In this document: in pieces, positions 54,027 through 62,557 of the stretch
Numbering within the stretch: the stretch's first letter is position 1
How the letters are laid out: each line of letters starts with the position of its first letter
Source of the DNA: Methanotorris igneus Kol 5
GTDB lineage: Archaea; AGJL01; Methanococci; Methanococcales; Methanococcaceae
Direction: 5' to 3'
Length of the DNA stretch: 64,000 nucleotides
NCBI RefSeq assembly: GCF_000214415.1
Contig: NC_015562.1
Coordinates: 248,001 to 312,000 of the forward strand
The notes under the pieces: generated by a model
Database searches by the model: none
What the model was told of the DNA's origin: nothing
What the model saw: only the letters and a program-made list of their open reading frames with translations
Made by a program: the position numbers and the translations under genes

Positions 54027-56861
54027 ATGAGCATCGATTTACAAAGCATAGAGAAAAAATGGCAAAAGAAATGGGAAGAGGCAAAGATTTTTGAGGCAGA
54101 TCCAGATGATAGGGAGAAGTTCTTTATAACCGCGGCGTTCCCATACTTAAATGGTGTTTTACACGCTGGACATTTGAGAACCTTTACCATTCCTGAGGTT
54201 GTTGCAAGATATCAGAGGATGAAAGGGAAGAATGTATTATGGACTTTTGGATACCACGTTACTGGAACCCCAATTTTAGGGCTTGCTGAGCAGATAAAGG
54301 AGAGGAAAGGGAATATCATCTGGGCATACAACAAACTTCACAATATCCCAATGGATGAACTCTTAGAATTAACTACTCCTGAAAAAGTTGTTGAATACTT
54401 CTCAAAAAAGGCAACTGAAGCATTTAAAAGAATGGGTTTTGCATTAGATTGGAGAAGAAACTTCAAGACAGATGATGATGTTTTCAACAAATTTATCGAA
54501 TGGCAATTTTACAAATTAAAAGAGAAGGGATACATTATAAAAGGTTCCCACCCAGTTAGGTACTGTCCAAAATGTGACAACCCAGTTGAGGACCACGATT
54601 TGTTGCATGGAGAAGAGGCTACATTGGTAGAGTATGTTTTAATTAAATTTGAATTGGAATTTGATAATGATAGATGCATCATGCCAATGGCAACATTGAG
54701 ACCAGAGACAGTGTTTGGAGTTACAAACGTTTGGGTAAATCCAGAAGAAACTTATGTTAAAGCAAAGGTTTGGATTGAAAAAGAAACTGATGATGGTATT
54801 GAGTTAATAGACAATGGTATATGGATAATGAGCAAAGAATGTGCAGAAAAACTTGTTCACCAAGATAGGAAAGTAGAGATAATTAAAGAATTCAAAGGGG
54901 AGGAACTCATCAATAAGAAAGTTCTCAATCCAATAACAAAAAAAGAAGTCCCAATCTTCCCTGCAACTTTTGTCTCAACAGAGATTGGAACTGGATGCGT
55001 TATGAGTGTTCCAGCGCACGCTCCTTATGACTACGTTGCATTGAGGGATTTAGGGAAAGTTGAGGAGGTTGGATTAATTCCATTGATAAAGGTTGAGGGT
55101 TATGGCGAATTCCCTGCAAAAGAGATTGTAGAGAAGATGGGCATTAAAAGCCAGAATGATGAGAAATTGTTAGAGAAGGCAACAAACAAGATTTATAAGG
55201 ATGAATTCCACAAAGGAGTTTTAAATGAAAACTGCGGAAAATATGCAGGACTTCCTGTTAGGGAGATAAAGGAAAAGTTAACAAAGGATTTCATAAAGAA
55301 AGGAATTGCAGAGATAATGTATGAATTTAGTGAGGAAAATGTTGTTTGTAGATGTGGAACAAAATGTATAGTTAAGACAGTTAAAGGACAGTGGTTCATA
55401 AAATATTCTGATGAAGAATGGAAGGAACTTGCCCACAAATGCGTAGATAGAATGAACTTCATCCCTGAAAGTGCAAGAAAAGAGTTCCACAACAAAATTG
55501 ACTGGATGAAAGATAAGGCATGTGCAAGGAAAAAGGGGCTCGGAACAAAATTGCCATTTGATAAAGAATGGGTTATTGAGAGTTTATCCGACTCAACAAT
55601 CTACATGGCATACTACACAATAGCTAAATTCATCAACGAGAAAGGCATAAAGCCAGAGCAATTGACTGAGAAGTTGTTTGATTATGTATTTTTAGGCAAA
55701 GGAAATGTTGAGGAAATTGAGAAGGAAACGGGACTTCCAAAGGACTTAATTGAGGAGATGAGGAAGGAGTTTTTATACTGGTATCCATTGGACTGGAGGT
55801 GCTCTGCAAAGGACTTAGTGCCAAACCACTTGACGTTCTTCATATTCAACCACGTAGCAATATTCCCTGAAGAACTTTGGCCAAGAGGTATTGTAGTTAA
55901 TGGATATGTTACAATTGAAGGTAAGAAACTCTCAAAATCTAAGGGGCCTGTATTACCAGTTATGGAAGTTGCTGAAAAATACGGGGCTGATGTTGGAAGG
56001 TTTTACATAACAACATGTGCAGAACTTCCACAAGATGCAGATATTAAATTTAAAGAGATGGAAAGGGCAAAGGAAAACTTAATAAGGTTCTATGAATTTG
56101 CCATGGAGGTTATTGATTTATTTGAAAAAGATAAAGGAGGAGAACTCACCTACATAGATAAGTGGTTGTTGCATAAAACATATAAAGCGGTAAAAATAGC
56201 GGATGAGGCATTCTCAAATATTCAGTTGAGGAGAGCAGGGTTGTTATTCTATGAGTTGATGAATGATATTAGGTGGTATAAGAGAAGAGGAGGAAATAAT
56301 CCAAAAGTTTTAATGGAGGTCCTTGAGGTTCTCGTTAAGTTAATGACACCATTCACCCCACACTTGTGCGAAGAGATTTGGGAAAAGATGGGCAAAGATA
56401 CCTTCATATCCAATGAAAAATTCCCAGAAGTTAAGGAAGAGTTTATTGATGAAACATTGGAACTTGGAGAGGAATACATTAAATCAGTAATGGATGACAT
56501 TAGGGAGATTATTGAGGTTACAAAAATCCAGCCAAAGAAGATCTATCTCTACACTGCAGACGATTGGAAGTATGAGATTTTAGAGATAATGAATGAGAAC
56601 AAAGAAGATAGCATAAAACAATTAATGCCAAAGATTATGAAGAATGAGAAATTCAGAAAGTATGGAAAAGAGATTCCTAAATTAATACAACAATTAACAA
56701 AGATTGGAGTTAAAAAACCAATAAATGAAGCAGAAATCTTAAACAATGCAAAAGAATTCCTTGAGAAAGAGTTTGGTGCAGAGGTTATTATAAATGGAGA
56801 AGACATAAAAGGTAAAAAGAAACACGCTATTCCATACAAACCAGCAATCTATTTGGAATAA
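54027..56861 (+). CDS. leuS: Leucyl-tRNA synthetase
   Basis: A 944-residue class I synthetase of the archaeal/eukaryotic type. The HIGH-like motif is FPYLNGVLHAGHLRTF and the KMSKS-like motif is GKKLSKSKGPVLPVM. The CP1 editing domain lies between (MATLRPETVFGVTNVWVN, GTGCVMSVPAHAPYDYVAL), and zinc-type Cys clusters appear in RYCPKCDNPVED and VVCRCGTKC. The anticodon-binding part starts near residue 700. Full length for the family. Confidence 0.96.
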   Translation: MSIDLQSIEKKWQKKWEEAKIFEADPDDREKFFITAAFPYLNGVLHAGHLRTFTIPEVVARYQRMKGKNVLWTFGYHVTGTPILGLAEQIKERKGNIIWAYNKLHNIPMDELLELTTPEKVVEYFSKKATEAFKRMGFALDWRRNFKTDDDVFNKFIEWQFYKLKEKGYIIKGSHPVRYCPKCDNPVEDHDLLHGEEATLVEYVLIKFELEFDNDRCIMPMATLRPETVFGVTNVWVNPEETYVKAKVWIEKETDDGIELIDNGIWIMSKECAEKLVHQDRKVEIIKEFKGEELINKKVLNPITKKEVPIFPATFVSTEIGTGCVMSVPAHAPYDYVALRDLGKVEEVGLIPLIKVEGYGEFPAKEIVEKMGIKSQNDEKLLEKATNKIYKDEFHKGVLNENCGKYAGLPVREIKEKLTKDFIKKGIAEIMYEFSEENVVCRCGTKCIVKTVKGQWFIKYSDEEWKELAHKCVDRMNFIPESARKEFHNKIDWMKDKACARKKGLGTKLPFDKEWVIESLSDSTIYMAYYTIAKFINEKGIKPEQLTEKLFDYVFLGKGNVEEIEKETGLPKDLIEEMRKEFLYWYPLDWRCSAKDLVPNHLTFFIFNHVAIFPEELWPRGIVVNGYVTIEGKKLSKSKGPVLPVMEVAEKYGADVGRFYITTCAELPQDADIKFKEMERAKENLIRFYEFAMEVIDLFEKDKGGELTYIDKWLLHKTYKAVKIADEAFSNIQLRRAGLLFYELMNDIRWYKRRGGNNPKVLMEVLEVLVKLMTPFTPHLCEEIWEKMGKDTFISNEKFPEVKEEFIDETLELGEEYIKSVMDDIREIIEVTKIQPKKIYLYTADDWKYEILEIMNENKEDSIKQLMPKIMKNEKFRKYGKEIPKLIQQLTKIGVKKPINEAEILNNAKEFLEKEFGAEVIINGEDIKGKKKHAIPYKPAIYLE

Positions 56862-56905
56862 ATTCAATTTTTTAATTTTATTTCTTCTTTTATATGGTGA
56901 TTAAA

Positions 56906-57973
56906 ATGAAATTCTTTAATAGGGAAAAAGAAATTAACGAGATATTACATATCTTAAACAAAGAACCAGATGACATTTATTTTATTTATGGTCCATTAAA
57001 TTCAGGTAAAACAATCCTAATAAATCATATAATCACAAAAAAATTGGACAAAAAATATATTCCTTTTTATATAAATTTTAGAAGGCGGGCTATAATAAAT
57101 GTCGATAATTTTATTGAATGTTTATTTGAAGTGGATGAGAAATCAAAGATTGATGATTTTAGAGAGTATGCTAAATCATTGGCGGATTTATTAGTTAAGG
57201 GTTCTAAAGAATTAAGCAATTACTATTTAGGAATGCCGAAAAATTTTTTTGAGAAGAAAGAAAAATCGGGGGACATTTACCAATATATTGAATATTTATT
57301 TGCAGAGCTAAATAAAAAAGGAAAAATACCAATCTTAATTTTTGATGAACTCCAAATGATTAAGGAATTAACCTTAAATGGAAAGAGACCTTTGTTAAAA
57401 AGTTTGTTTCAGTTTTTAGTTTCCTTAACAAAAGAACAACATCTATGCCATGTATTTTGTTTAACTTCTGATTCTTTATTTGCTGAATATGTTTATAATA
57501 CTGGAGAATTGGGAGGGAGAGCAAAATATTTATTAGTGGATGATTTTGATAAAGAAACCGCCTTAAAATTTATGGATTTTATTGCTAAGGAAAATAATAT
57601 AAAACTTTCTGATGAAGAAAAGGAGTTAGTTTATTCATATGTTGGTGGAAAGGTAAAAGACATAAAATATGTTGTTGAAGAAAGTAAGTTTAAGAATTTA
57701 AAAGAAATCTTGGAAATAATATTGAAAGAAGAAAAACAAAAACTAAAATATTTCTTAGAGGATGTTAAAGAAAAAGATGATGAGCTTTATAAAAATATTA
57801 TAGATGCATTAAAAATATTTAAGGAAAAATATGAGGTTGAAGATATATCAATACCTAAGAAAGTTAGAGAGTTTTTAATTAAAAAGAATATTTTGTTCTT
57901 AAATCCTATTGAAGGAACCCTAAAGCCACAGAGTTTTTTAATATGGAATGCTATAAAGAAGGTAATAAAATAG
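56906..57973 (+). CDS. Archaeal STAND/AAA-type ATPase
   Basis: A 355-residue member of the archaeal ATPase_2 family that is expanded in Methanocaldococcus. It opens with [20 protein letters not shown], then Walker [19 protein letters not shown] and Walker [15 protein letters not shown], a sensor-like [15 protein letters not shown] and a C-terminal winged-helix-like region ([18 protein letters not shown]). Function unknown; such ATPases have been suggested to act in defence or mobile-element control. GGTGATTAAA precedes the ATG at 56906. Confidence 0.82.
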   Translation: MKFFNREKEINEILHILNKEPDDIYFIYGPLNSGKTILINHIITKKLDKKYIPFYINFRRRAIINVDNFIECLFEVDEKSKIDDFREYAKSLADLLVKGSKELSNYYLGMPKNFFEKKEKSGDIYQYIEYLFAELNKKGKIPILIFDELQMIKELTLNGKRPLLKSLFQFLVSLTKEQHLCHVFCLTSDSLFAEYVYNTGELGGRAKYLLVDDFDKETALKFMDFIAKENNIKLSDEEKELVYSYVGGKVKDIKYVVEESKFKNLKEILEIILKEEKQKLKYFLEDVKEKDDELYKNIIDALKIFKEKYEVEDISIPKKVREFLIKKNILFLNPIEGTLKPQSFLIWNAIKKVIK

Positions 57974-57996
57974 AGAAGTTCAAATGTTTTATGATT

Positions 57997-58041
57997 TTAT
58001 CTTTTCAGCAAAACATTATCTCCAACCTTAACACCAATATA
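57997..58041 (-). pseudogene. Relic of the old 3' end of the DUF89 gene
   Basis: On the minus strand this piece encodes IGVKVGDNVLLKR and a stop, matching IGVNVGDNVLLKK and stop at the end of the DUF89 gene (58223). A MITE-like element and a hairpin now lie between the two ends. The relic has drifted slightly, so the event is not recent. Confidence 0.75.
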
Positions 58042-58158
58042 GTTGTTTGCCAATTTTTTTAAAAGGACGATAAATCAATTATAAAATTCCAAATAAAGAT
58101 TAATTACTTTGTATATGATTTAATAAAGTTTTCTTCATTTGTAAGGCAAACAACTATA
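58038..58158. mobile_element. MITE-like inverted-repeat element
   Basis: A 121-bp unit with perfect 14-bp ends TATAGTTGTTTGCC and GGCAAACAACTATA. The interior is similar to that at 24206-24297. It sits in the TA of the old gene sequence ACACCAATA, which is intact as ACACCAATATTTTCAGC in the present DUF89 gene end, supporting a TA target duplication. Confidence 0.88.
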
Positions 58159-58167
58159 ATTCTCACC

Positions 58168-58188
58168 GCAACCTTTAAAAAAGGTTGC
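58168..58188. repeat. Short hairpin
   Basis: GCAACCTT-TAAAA-AAGGTTGC lies between the MITE-like element and the new 3' end of the DUF89 gene. It has the same form as the hairpin at 22816-22834. Confidence 0.65.
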
Positions 58189-58222
58189 ATCCAAATGGAA
58201 TAGAATACCGAGAGTATTTTCC

Positions 58223-59095
58223 CTATTTTTTTAATAAAACATTATCTCCAACATTAACACCAATATTTTCAGCGACTGGCACACATTTTGCTTTTAATAT
58301 ATAGTATATTGGTTTGTTTATTTTATCCTCATACTCTGTCAAGCTTTCATAATTCCCCATTCCTTTGGCAATAATTAAATCAGAACTTTCAAACTCCTTA
58401 AGAAACTCCTCTGAACACTCCTCTAAAATAATTCCAATGATATCGCTTCCAGTTGTTATGACTTTTGCTATTTTGTCAATACCAACTAATTTAGCATCCT
58501 CTAAGGTAGCATCATTTAAAATTGGTTTTCCTTTAACTGCAACAACCACTTCATCAACGTATTTTTTTATCTCCTCAATCAATATTCTATCAAACACTAT
58601 TTCCCCAGCATTGTCACAAATGTAAAATACCTTTTTTGATGATTTTAAATCCTTTAATAATTCTTCTGAATAATCAACTTTTAAGTCTCCCTCTATTGTT
58701 TCTTTTATTTTTGAAACAATATCTATATCTGTGCTGTATGGCCCAAAATCAATTACATTTCCGGCAATTGTCGCCTTTACTTTTCTCCTCAATCTTTCCA
58801 AATCATCATCAACCTCAACATAATCCTTTATTTTTTCCAAATAGTTTAGAGCAATTTTGTTTGCTATTTCCTTCAATCTTTTGTAAGGATCATCATTGCC
58901 ACTTATCTTCTTTAAGTATCTATGTACATGAGTTCCCATCCATGCTGGGACAGCATCTTCTCCATAAACTTCCCTAATAACTCCCAAACAGTCCTTTACC
59001 AGTTTAAACTGCTTCTTTTCGTCGTCTGTTATCTCCCTCGCGGCATCAACCACTTGCCTTGTTATGCAGATAGCACACTCTGGTCTAATCTTCAA
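58223..59095 (-). CDS. DUF89/ARMT1-like metal-dependent phosphatase
   Basis: A 290-residue DUF89 protein. The N-terminus has the Cys pair CAICITRQVVDAAREI common in archaeal members; the metal-binding core is KVFYICDNAGEIVFDRILIE (DN-GE-D), with NVIDFGPYSTDID and LIIAKGMGNYESL. Relatives are phosphatases that clear damaged or overflow metabolites. The start is TTG at 59095, six bases after AAGGTGAT; an ATG at 59146 lies in AT-rich spacer. The 3' end has been duplicated (relic at 57997). Confidence 0.8.
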   Translation of the reverse strand: MKIRPECAICITRQVVDAAREITDDEKKQFKLVKDCLGVIREVYGEDAVPAWMGTHVHRYLKKISGNDDPYKRLKEIANKIALNYLEKIKDYVEVDDDLERLRRKVKATIAGNVIDFGPYSTDIDIVSKIKETIEGDLKVDYSEELLKDLKSSKKVFYICDNAGEIVFDRILIEEIKKYVDEVVVAVKGKPILNDATLEDAKLVGIDKIAKVITTGSDIIGIILEECSEEFLKEFESSDLIIAKGMGNYESLTEYEDKINKPIYYILKAKCVPVAENIGVNVGDNVLLKK

Positions 59096-59262
59096 AAATA
59101 TCACCTTAAAATTTTTAAAAATAAAGGTATGGGTGGATAATATCATATTATTTAAATTATTTAAAAAATTTTAACAAAAAAGGGTGCTTATTTACCCACA
59201 AACGAGTGTATAGATTTTGATGATATCAATAAACACTTAATTTAAATTTTGATGATTTATAG

Positions 59263-60147
59263 TTAATGTGAGAAATGCTTTAAATCATATATATCCAAAT
59301 TTAGCCCTTTTTCTTTTAATATTTTTGCCTCGCTTAACAAGCCAACAGCATCTGCCCTACATTGTTGACATGCCCTAAATTGCTTTATATATTCTTCACA
59401 TTTATCTTTTACAGTGTTCATCTCCATACATGTTGGTCTTCTTAAGTTTTTCATCTTATACATTGGTATCAATGGGATGATGTTTTGGATATATGCATAG
59501 TCCTTTAAGGTTTTTGCTATTTCAACAACATGTTCCAAATTTATCTCTGGAATTAAGACGGTATTTATTTTTATTATTAATCCTTCATCATACGCCTTTT
59601 TTATGCCTTTTATTTGATTTTCAATTAATATTTTAGCCCCTTCCTCTCCCCTATAAACTTTCTTGTCATAATAAACCCAATCTACAATGTCCTTTAATAT
59701 TTTTGGGTCTATTGCATTAACTGTAACTGTAACTGTTTTAACATCCAAATCAGCAAGTTTCTTTGCATATTTTGGAAGCAAGAGCCCATTTGTTGAGAGA
59801 CATTTTATCAAATCTGGAAACTTGTCGTTTATTATTTCAAATGTTTCAAATGTCTCTTTATTGAATAAACTATCTCCAGGTCCTGCTATACCGACAACTT
59901 TTAAGTTGGGAACTTTTTTAATTATTTCTTTTAAATAATCCTCAACATCTTCTGGTTTTAAAACTCCATGAGAAACCCCCGGCCTATGTTCACAACAATC
60001 TTCACTTATACTTCTCTTACAGAATCTACATGCAATGTTGCATTTTGGTGCTACTGGCAAATGCACTCTCCCAATCTTATCGTGTAATTTCTCATTGTAA
60101 CATGGATGAACCTTTGTTATATGTGAAAATTTTGACATTTTGTCCAT
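59263..60147 (-). CDS. nifB: Nitrogenase cofactor biosynthesis protein NifB
   Basis: A 294-residue radical SAM protein. HPCYNEKLHDKIGRVHLPVA is the NifB hallmark before the cluster motif PKCNIACRFCKRSISEDC (CxxxCxxC). VGIAGPGDSLFNKETF is the SAM-binding GG-like segment, and CQQCRADAVGLL holds C-terminal cluster ligands. It lacks the NifX domain, as in other methanogens. NifB makes the carbide-bearing Fe-S precursor of nitrogenase cofactor. No nif structural genes are in the window. GAGGAGGTTTAAT precedes the ATG at 60147. Confidence 0.93.
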   Translation of the reverse strand: MDKMSKFSHITKVHPCYNEKLHDKIGRVHLPVAPKCNIACRFCKRSISEDCCEHRPGVSHGVLKPEDVEDYLKEIIKKVPNLKVVGIAGPGDSLFNKETFETFEIINDKFPDLIKCLSTNGLLLPKYAKKLADLDVKTVTVTVNAIDPKILKDIVDWVYYDKKVYRGEEGAKILIENQIKGIKKAYDEGLIIKINTVLIPEINLEHVVEIAKTLKDYAYIQNIIPLIPMYKMKNLRRPTCMEMNTVKDKCEEYIKQFRACQQCRADAVGLLSEAKILKEKGLNLDIYDLKHFSH

Positions 60148-60441
60148 ATTAAACCTCCTCTGCACCATGCTCTAACAAAATTAAAATTAATTTAGGCAAC
60201 ATTGCATATAAATAATTATTGCTACGAGTAACGTCCTATAATTGCCTGCAAAATTCGCATAATAACACATATCCAAATGAAGTTTTTAAAATTAAAAATG
60301 CTAAATTTTTTAAATTTTGTGTTGTATGCAATATTTTATTGTAATTACCTTATTGATTGGGCGATACTAAGGTATAAAAATTTAAAACTTATATATAAAT
60401 CTTTCGGCATAAGGTAATATGCTTCCGTGTGGGGTGATGTT

Positions 60442-61005
60442 ATGATTAAACTTTTGTATGAAGGAGAGCTTGTAAGGGAAAATGGTGTAATAAAGAAAGC
60501 ATCTTCATCAGTAACACTAATCCAAACAAAAAACCATAATATAATTGTAGATACATCAACAAGGGATAAGAGGGAGTTAATTATTGAAGAGTTAAAAAAA
60601 CTAAACTTGGAACCTAAAGACATTGATGTTATTATAAATACACACAGACACTACGACCACATAGAAAACAACGACTTATTCAAAAACGCAGTAATATACG
60701 CCTCTCCATACGAATGTGAAGGTTGTAGTTTGGGATATGAGTTTGTATCAATTGACGAATTTAAAGATGATGAAATAGAGATAATAGACACTCCAGGGCA
60801 TACATGGGGAAGTATATCAATAATTTATAAGGACTACGTTATTGTTGGGGATGCTGCTCCATTAAAAAGAAATATCCTCGAAAATATCCCCCCAGGTGTT
60901 AGGGTTAGTGAAAAAGTTGCATTGAGAAGTTTGCAAAAGATAAGGAGTTTAAAAAAGCACGTAATAACTGGACATGATGGCATCGTCTATGCAGATGAAC
61001 TATAA
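60442..61005 (+). CDS. Metallo-beta-lactamase-fold hydrolase
   Basis: A 187-residue MBL protein. Metal ligands are visible in VIINTHRHYDHIENN (HxHxDH), DTPGHTWGSISII and VGDAAPLKRN, with the final His in VITGHDGIVYADEL. Size and motifs fit a glyoxalase II-like hydrolase of unknown substrate. The ATG at 60442 follows GGGGTGATGTT. It stands alone with an AT-rich upstream region. Confidence 0.85.
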   Translation: MIKLLYEGELVRENGVIKKASSSVTLIQTKNHNIIVDTSTRDKRELIIEELKKLNLEPKDIDVIINTHRHYDHIENNDLFKNAVIYASPYECEGCSLGYEFVSIDEFKDDEIEIIDTPGHTWGSISIIYKDYVIVGDAAPLKRNILENIPPGVRVSEKVALRSLQKIRSLKKHVITGHDGIVYADEL

Positions 61006-61124
61006 TCATTTATGGAATTAACCATTTGTGAATTTTTTGCACTTATTTAAAAATAAAAAATTTTGAAAAGAGATGAATCTTAAACAAAAATAAGTTATAT
61101 TGTAAATCTTTAAATTATCATAAA

Positions 61125-62402
61125 TTATCTAACTTCAATATTTGCTCCCAAAGATTTCATCACTTCAACGAAATTAGGGAATGATATTCTTACAGCCTCT
61201 TCTCCTTCAATTACAGTTTCCCCTTCTGCCTTCATTCCAGCAATGGTGAATGCCATAACTAATCTATGGTCATGGTAGGTGTTTAATTTTGCTCCTTTTA
61301 ATTTTTTAACGCCCTCAATTACCAACCCGTCTGGTTTTTCTGTTATTTTTGCTCCCATTTTGCTTAATTCCTTTGCACATGCAGATAATCTATCACATTC
61401 CTTCAACCTAACATGTTCTCCATTGTAGATTGTGGTCTTTCCTTCTGCAAAGCATCCTAAGACAGCAATTGTTGGAACTAAGTCAGGAATATCCTTAACA
61501 TCAACATCAATACCATGTAGGTTATACTCTCCTCTAATAATAATCTTATCGTCCTTAACCTTAACATCTGCTCCCATTTCCTTGACAATTTTTATTATTG
61601 CTTTATCTCCTTGCTTTGAATCCTTGAATAAGTTATTTATTGTTATGTCTGAGTTAAATAAAACCCCTGCTGCAACAAGATAGGATGCCGATGAGTAGTC
61701 ACCTTCAACAGTATAATCTATTGCTTTATATTTCTGATTTCCATAAACCAAAAAGCCATCCTCTGTCTCATCAATTTTTATCCCAAATTTGTCCAATACG
61801 TCCATTGTGATTTCCAAATATGGTCTTGATTTTAGTGGGGAAGTTAATACTATCTCTGTATCATTTTCATTAAACGGTAAGGTCATCATTAATGAGGTTA
61901 TGAATTGGGAACTTATATCTCCCCTAATTTTAACAACATCTCCCTTTAATTTTCCTCCTTTAACAATTATTGGGGCGGTTCCGTTTCCCTTTGATGAAAA
62001 CGCCTCTATGCCAAGTTGTTTTAATGCATCCAATAAAGGTTGCATGGGTCTTCTTCTTATGGAATCATCTCCAGTTAAAATTGCGTATCCTTTTGGAATT
62101 TGGGAAGAGATACCAGTTAAAATCCTTAAGGTGGTTCCACTATTTCCAATATCTATTATGTTGTCTGGTGTTTGTGGAGAAGTTCCTTTAACAATCCAGT
62201 ATTCTTCATTTAATTCAATCTCTGCTCCTAACATTCTGCATCCATGAACAGATGAGAGGCAGTCCGCTCCATTTAGAGGGTTTTTTATTCTTGATGTTCC
62301 CTCTGCCAAAGATGCTCCTATAACTGCCCTATGCGTATATGATTTTGACGGTGGAGCATTAACAACTCCTTCAATCCTATCAGTTTTCCTAACAATTAGC
62401 AT
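61125..62402 (-). CDS. aroA: 3-phosphoshikimate 1-carboxyvinyltransferase (EPSP synthase)
   Basis: A 425-residue enzyme of aromatic amino acid synthesis that joins phosphoenolpyruvate and shikimate 3-phosphate. VNAPPSKSYTHRAVIGASLA is the PEP-site N-terminal motif; IDIGNSGTTLRILTGIS (GNSGTT) and the nearby RRRPMQPLLDAL are the shikimate site; VRLKECDRLSACAKEL and HDHRLVMAFTIAG complete the active site. The ATG at 62402 follows GGTGGTGATT; the longer frame runs through a C/D box sRNA and is not coding. Confidence 0.95.
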   Translation of the reverse strand: MLIVRKTDRIEGVVNAPPSKSYTHRAVIGASLAEGTSRIKNPLNGADCLSSVHGCRMLGAEIELNEEYWIVKGTSPQTPDNIIDIGNSGTTLRILTGISSQIPKGYAILTGDDSIRRRPMQPLLDALKQLGIEAFSSKGNGTAPIIVKGGKLKGDVVKIRGDISSQFITSLMMTLPFNENDTEIVLTSPLKSRPYLEITMDVLDKFGIKIDETEDGFLVYGNQKYKAIDYTVEGDYSSASYLVAAGVLFNSDITINNLFKDSKQGDKAIIKIVKEMGADVKVKDDKIIIRGEYNLHGIDVDVKDIPDLVPTIAVLGCFAEGKTTIYNGEHVRLKECDRLSACAKELSKMGAKITEKPDGLVIEGVKKLKGAKLNTYHDHRLVMAFTIAGMKAEGETVIEGEEAVRISFPNFVEVMKSLGANIEVR

Positions 62403-62443
62403 AATCACCACCAATAAAATTAATGAAAAACAAAAAATAAAAA

Positions 62444-62503
62444 ATGTCTCAGTTACCCCAGGTCTCCTCACGAATCAGGAGGGATGACTCTCATCATCGA
62501 CAT
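62444..62503 (-). ncRNA. C/D box methylation-guide sRNA
   Basis: On the minus strand a 60-base RNA has short terminal complementarity (ATGTC...GACAT), box C GATGATGA (62491-62498), a 12-base guide GAGTCATCCCTC, box D' CTGA (62475-62478), box C' CGTGAGGA (62465-62472), a second 12-base guide GACCTGGGGTAA (62453-62464) and box D CTGA (62449-62452). Box order and guide length match archaeal C/D RNAs that direct 2'-O-methylation. It is GC-rich against its surroundings and lies upstream of aroA on the same strand. The targets, probably rRNA, are not identified. Confidence 0.9.
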
Positions 62504-62557
62504 TTTTTAAATAAAGGTTTTAGGTATATTAATGTTATTGCAATTGGTGGAGGGATT

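Noticed and set aside
62403-62471. Longer N-terminus for AroA
   Set aside because: The extension is read from the C/D box RNA and spacer; the ATG at 62402 has a good ribosome binding site and the normal family length.
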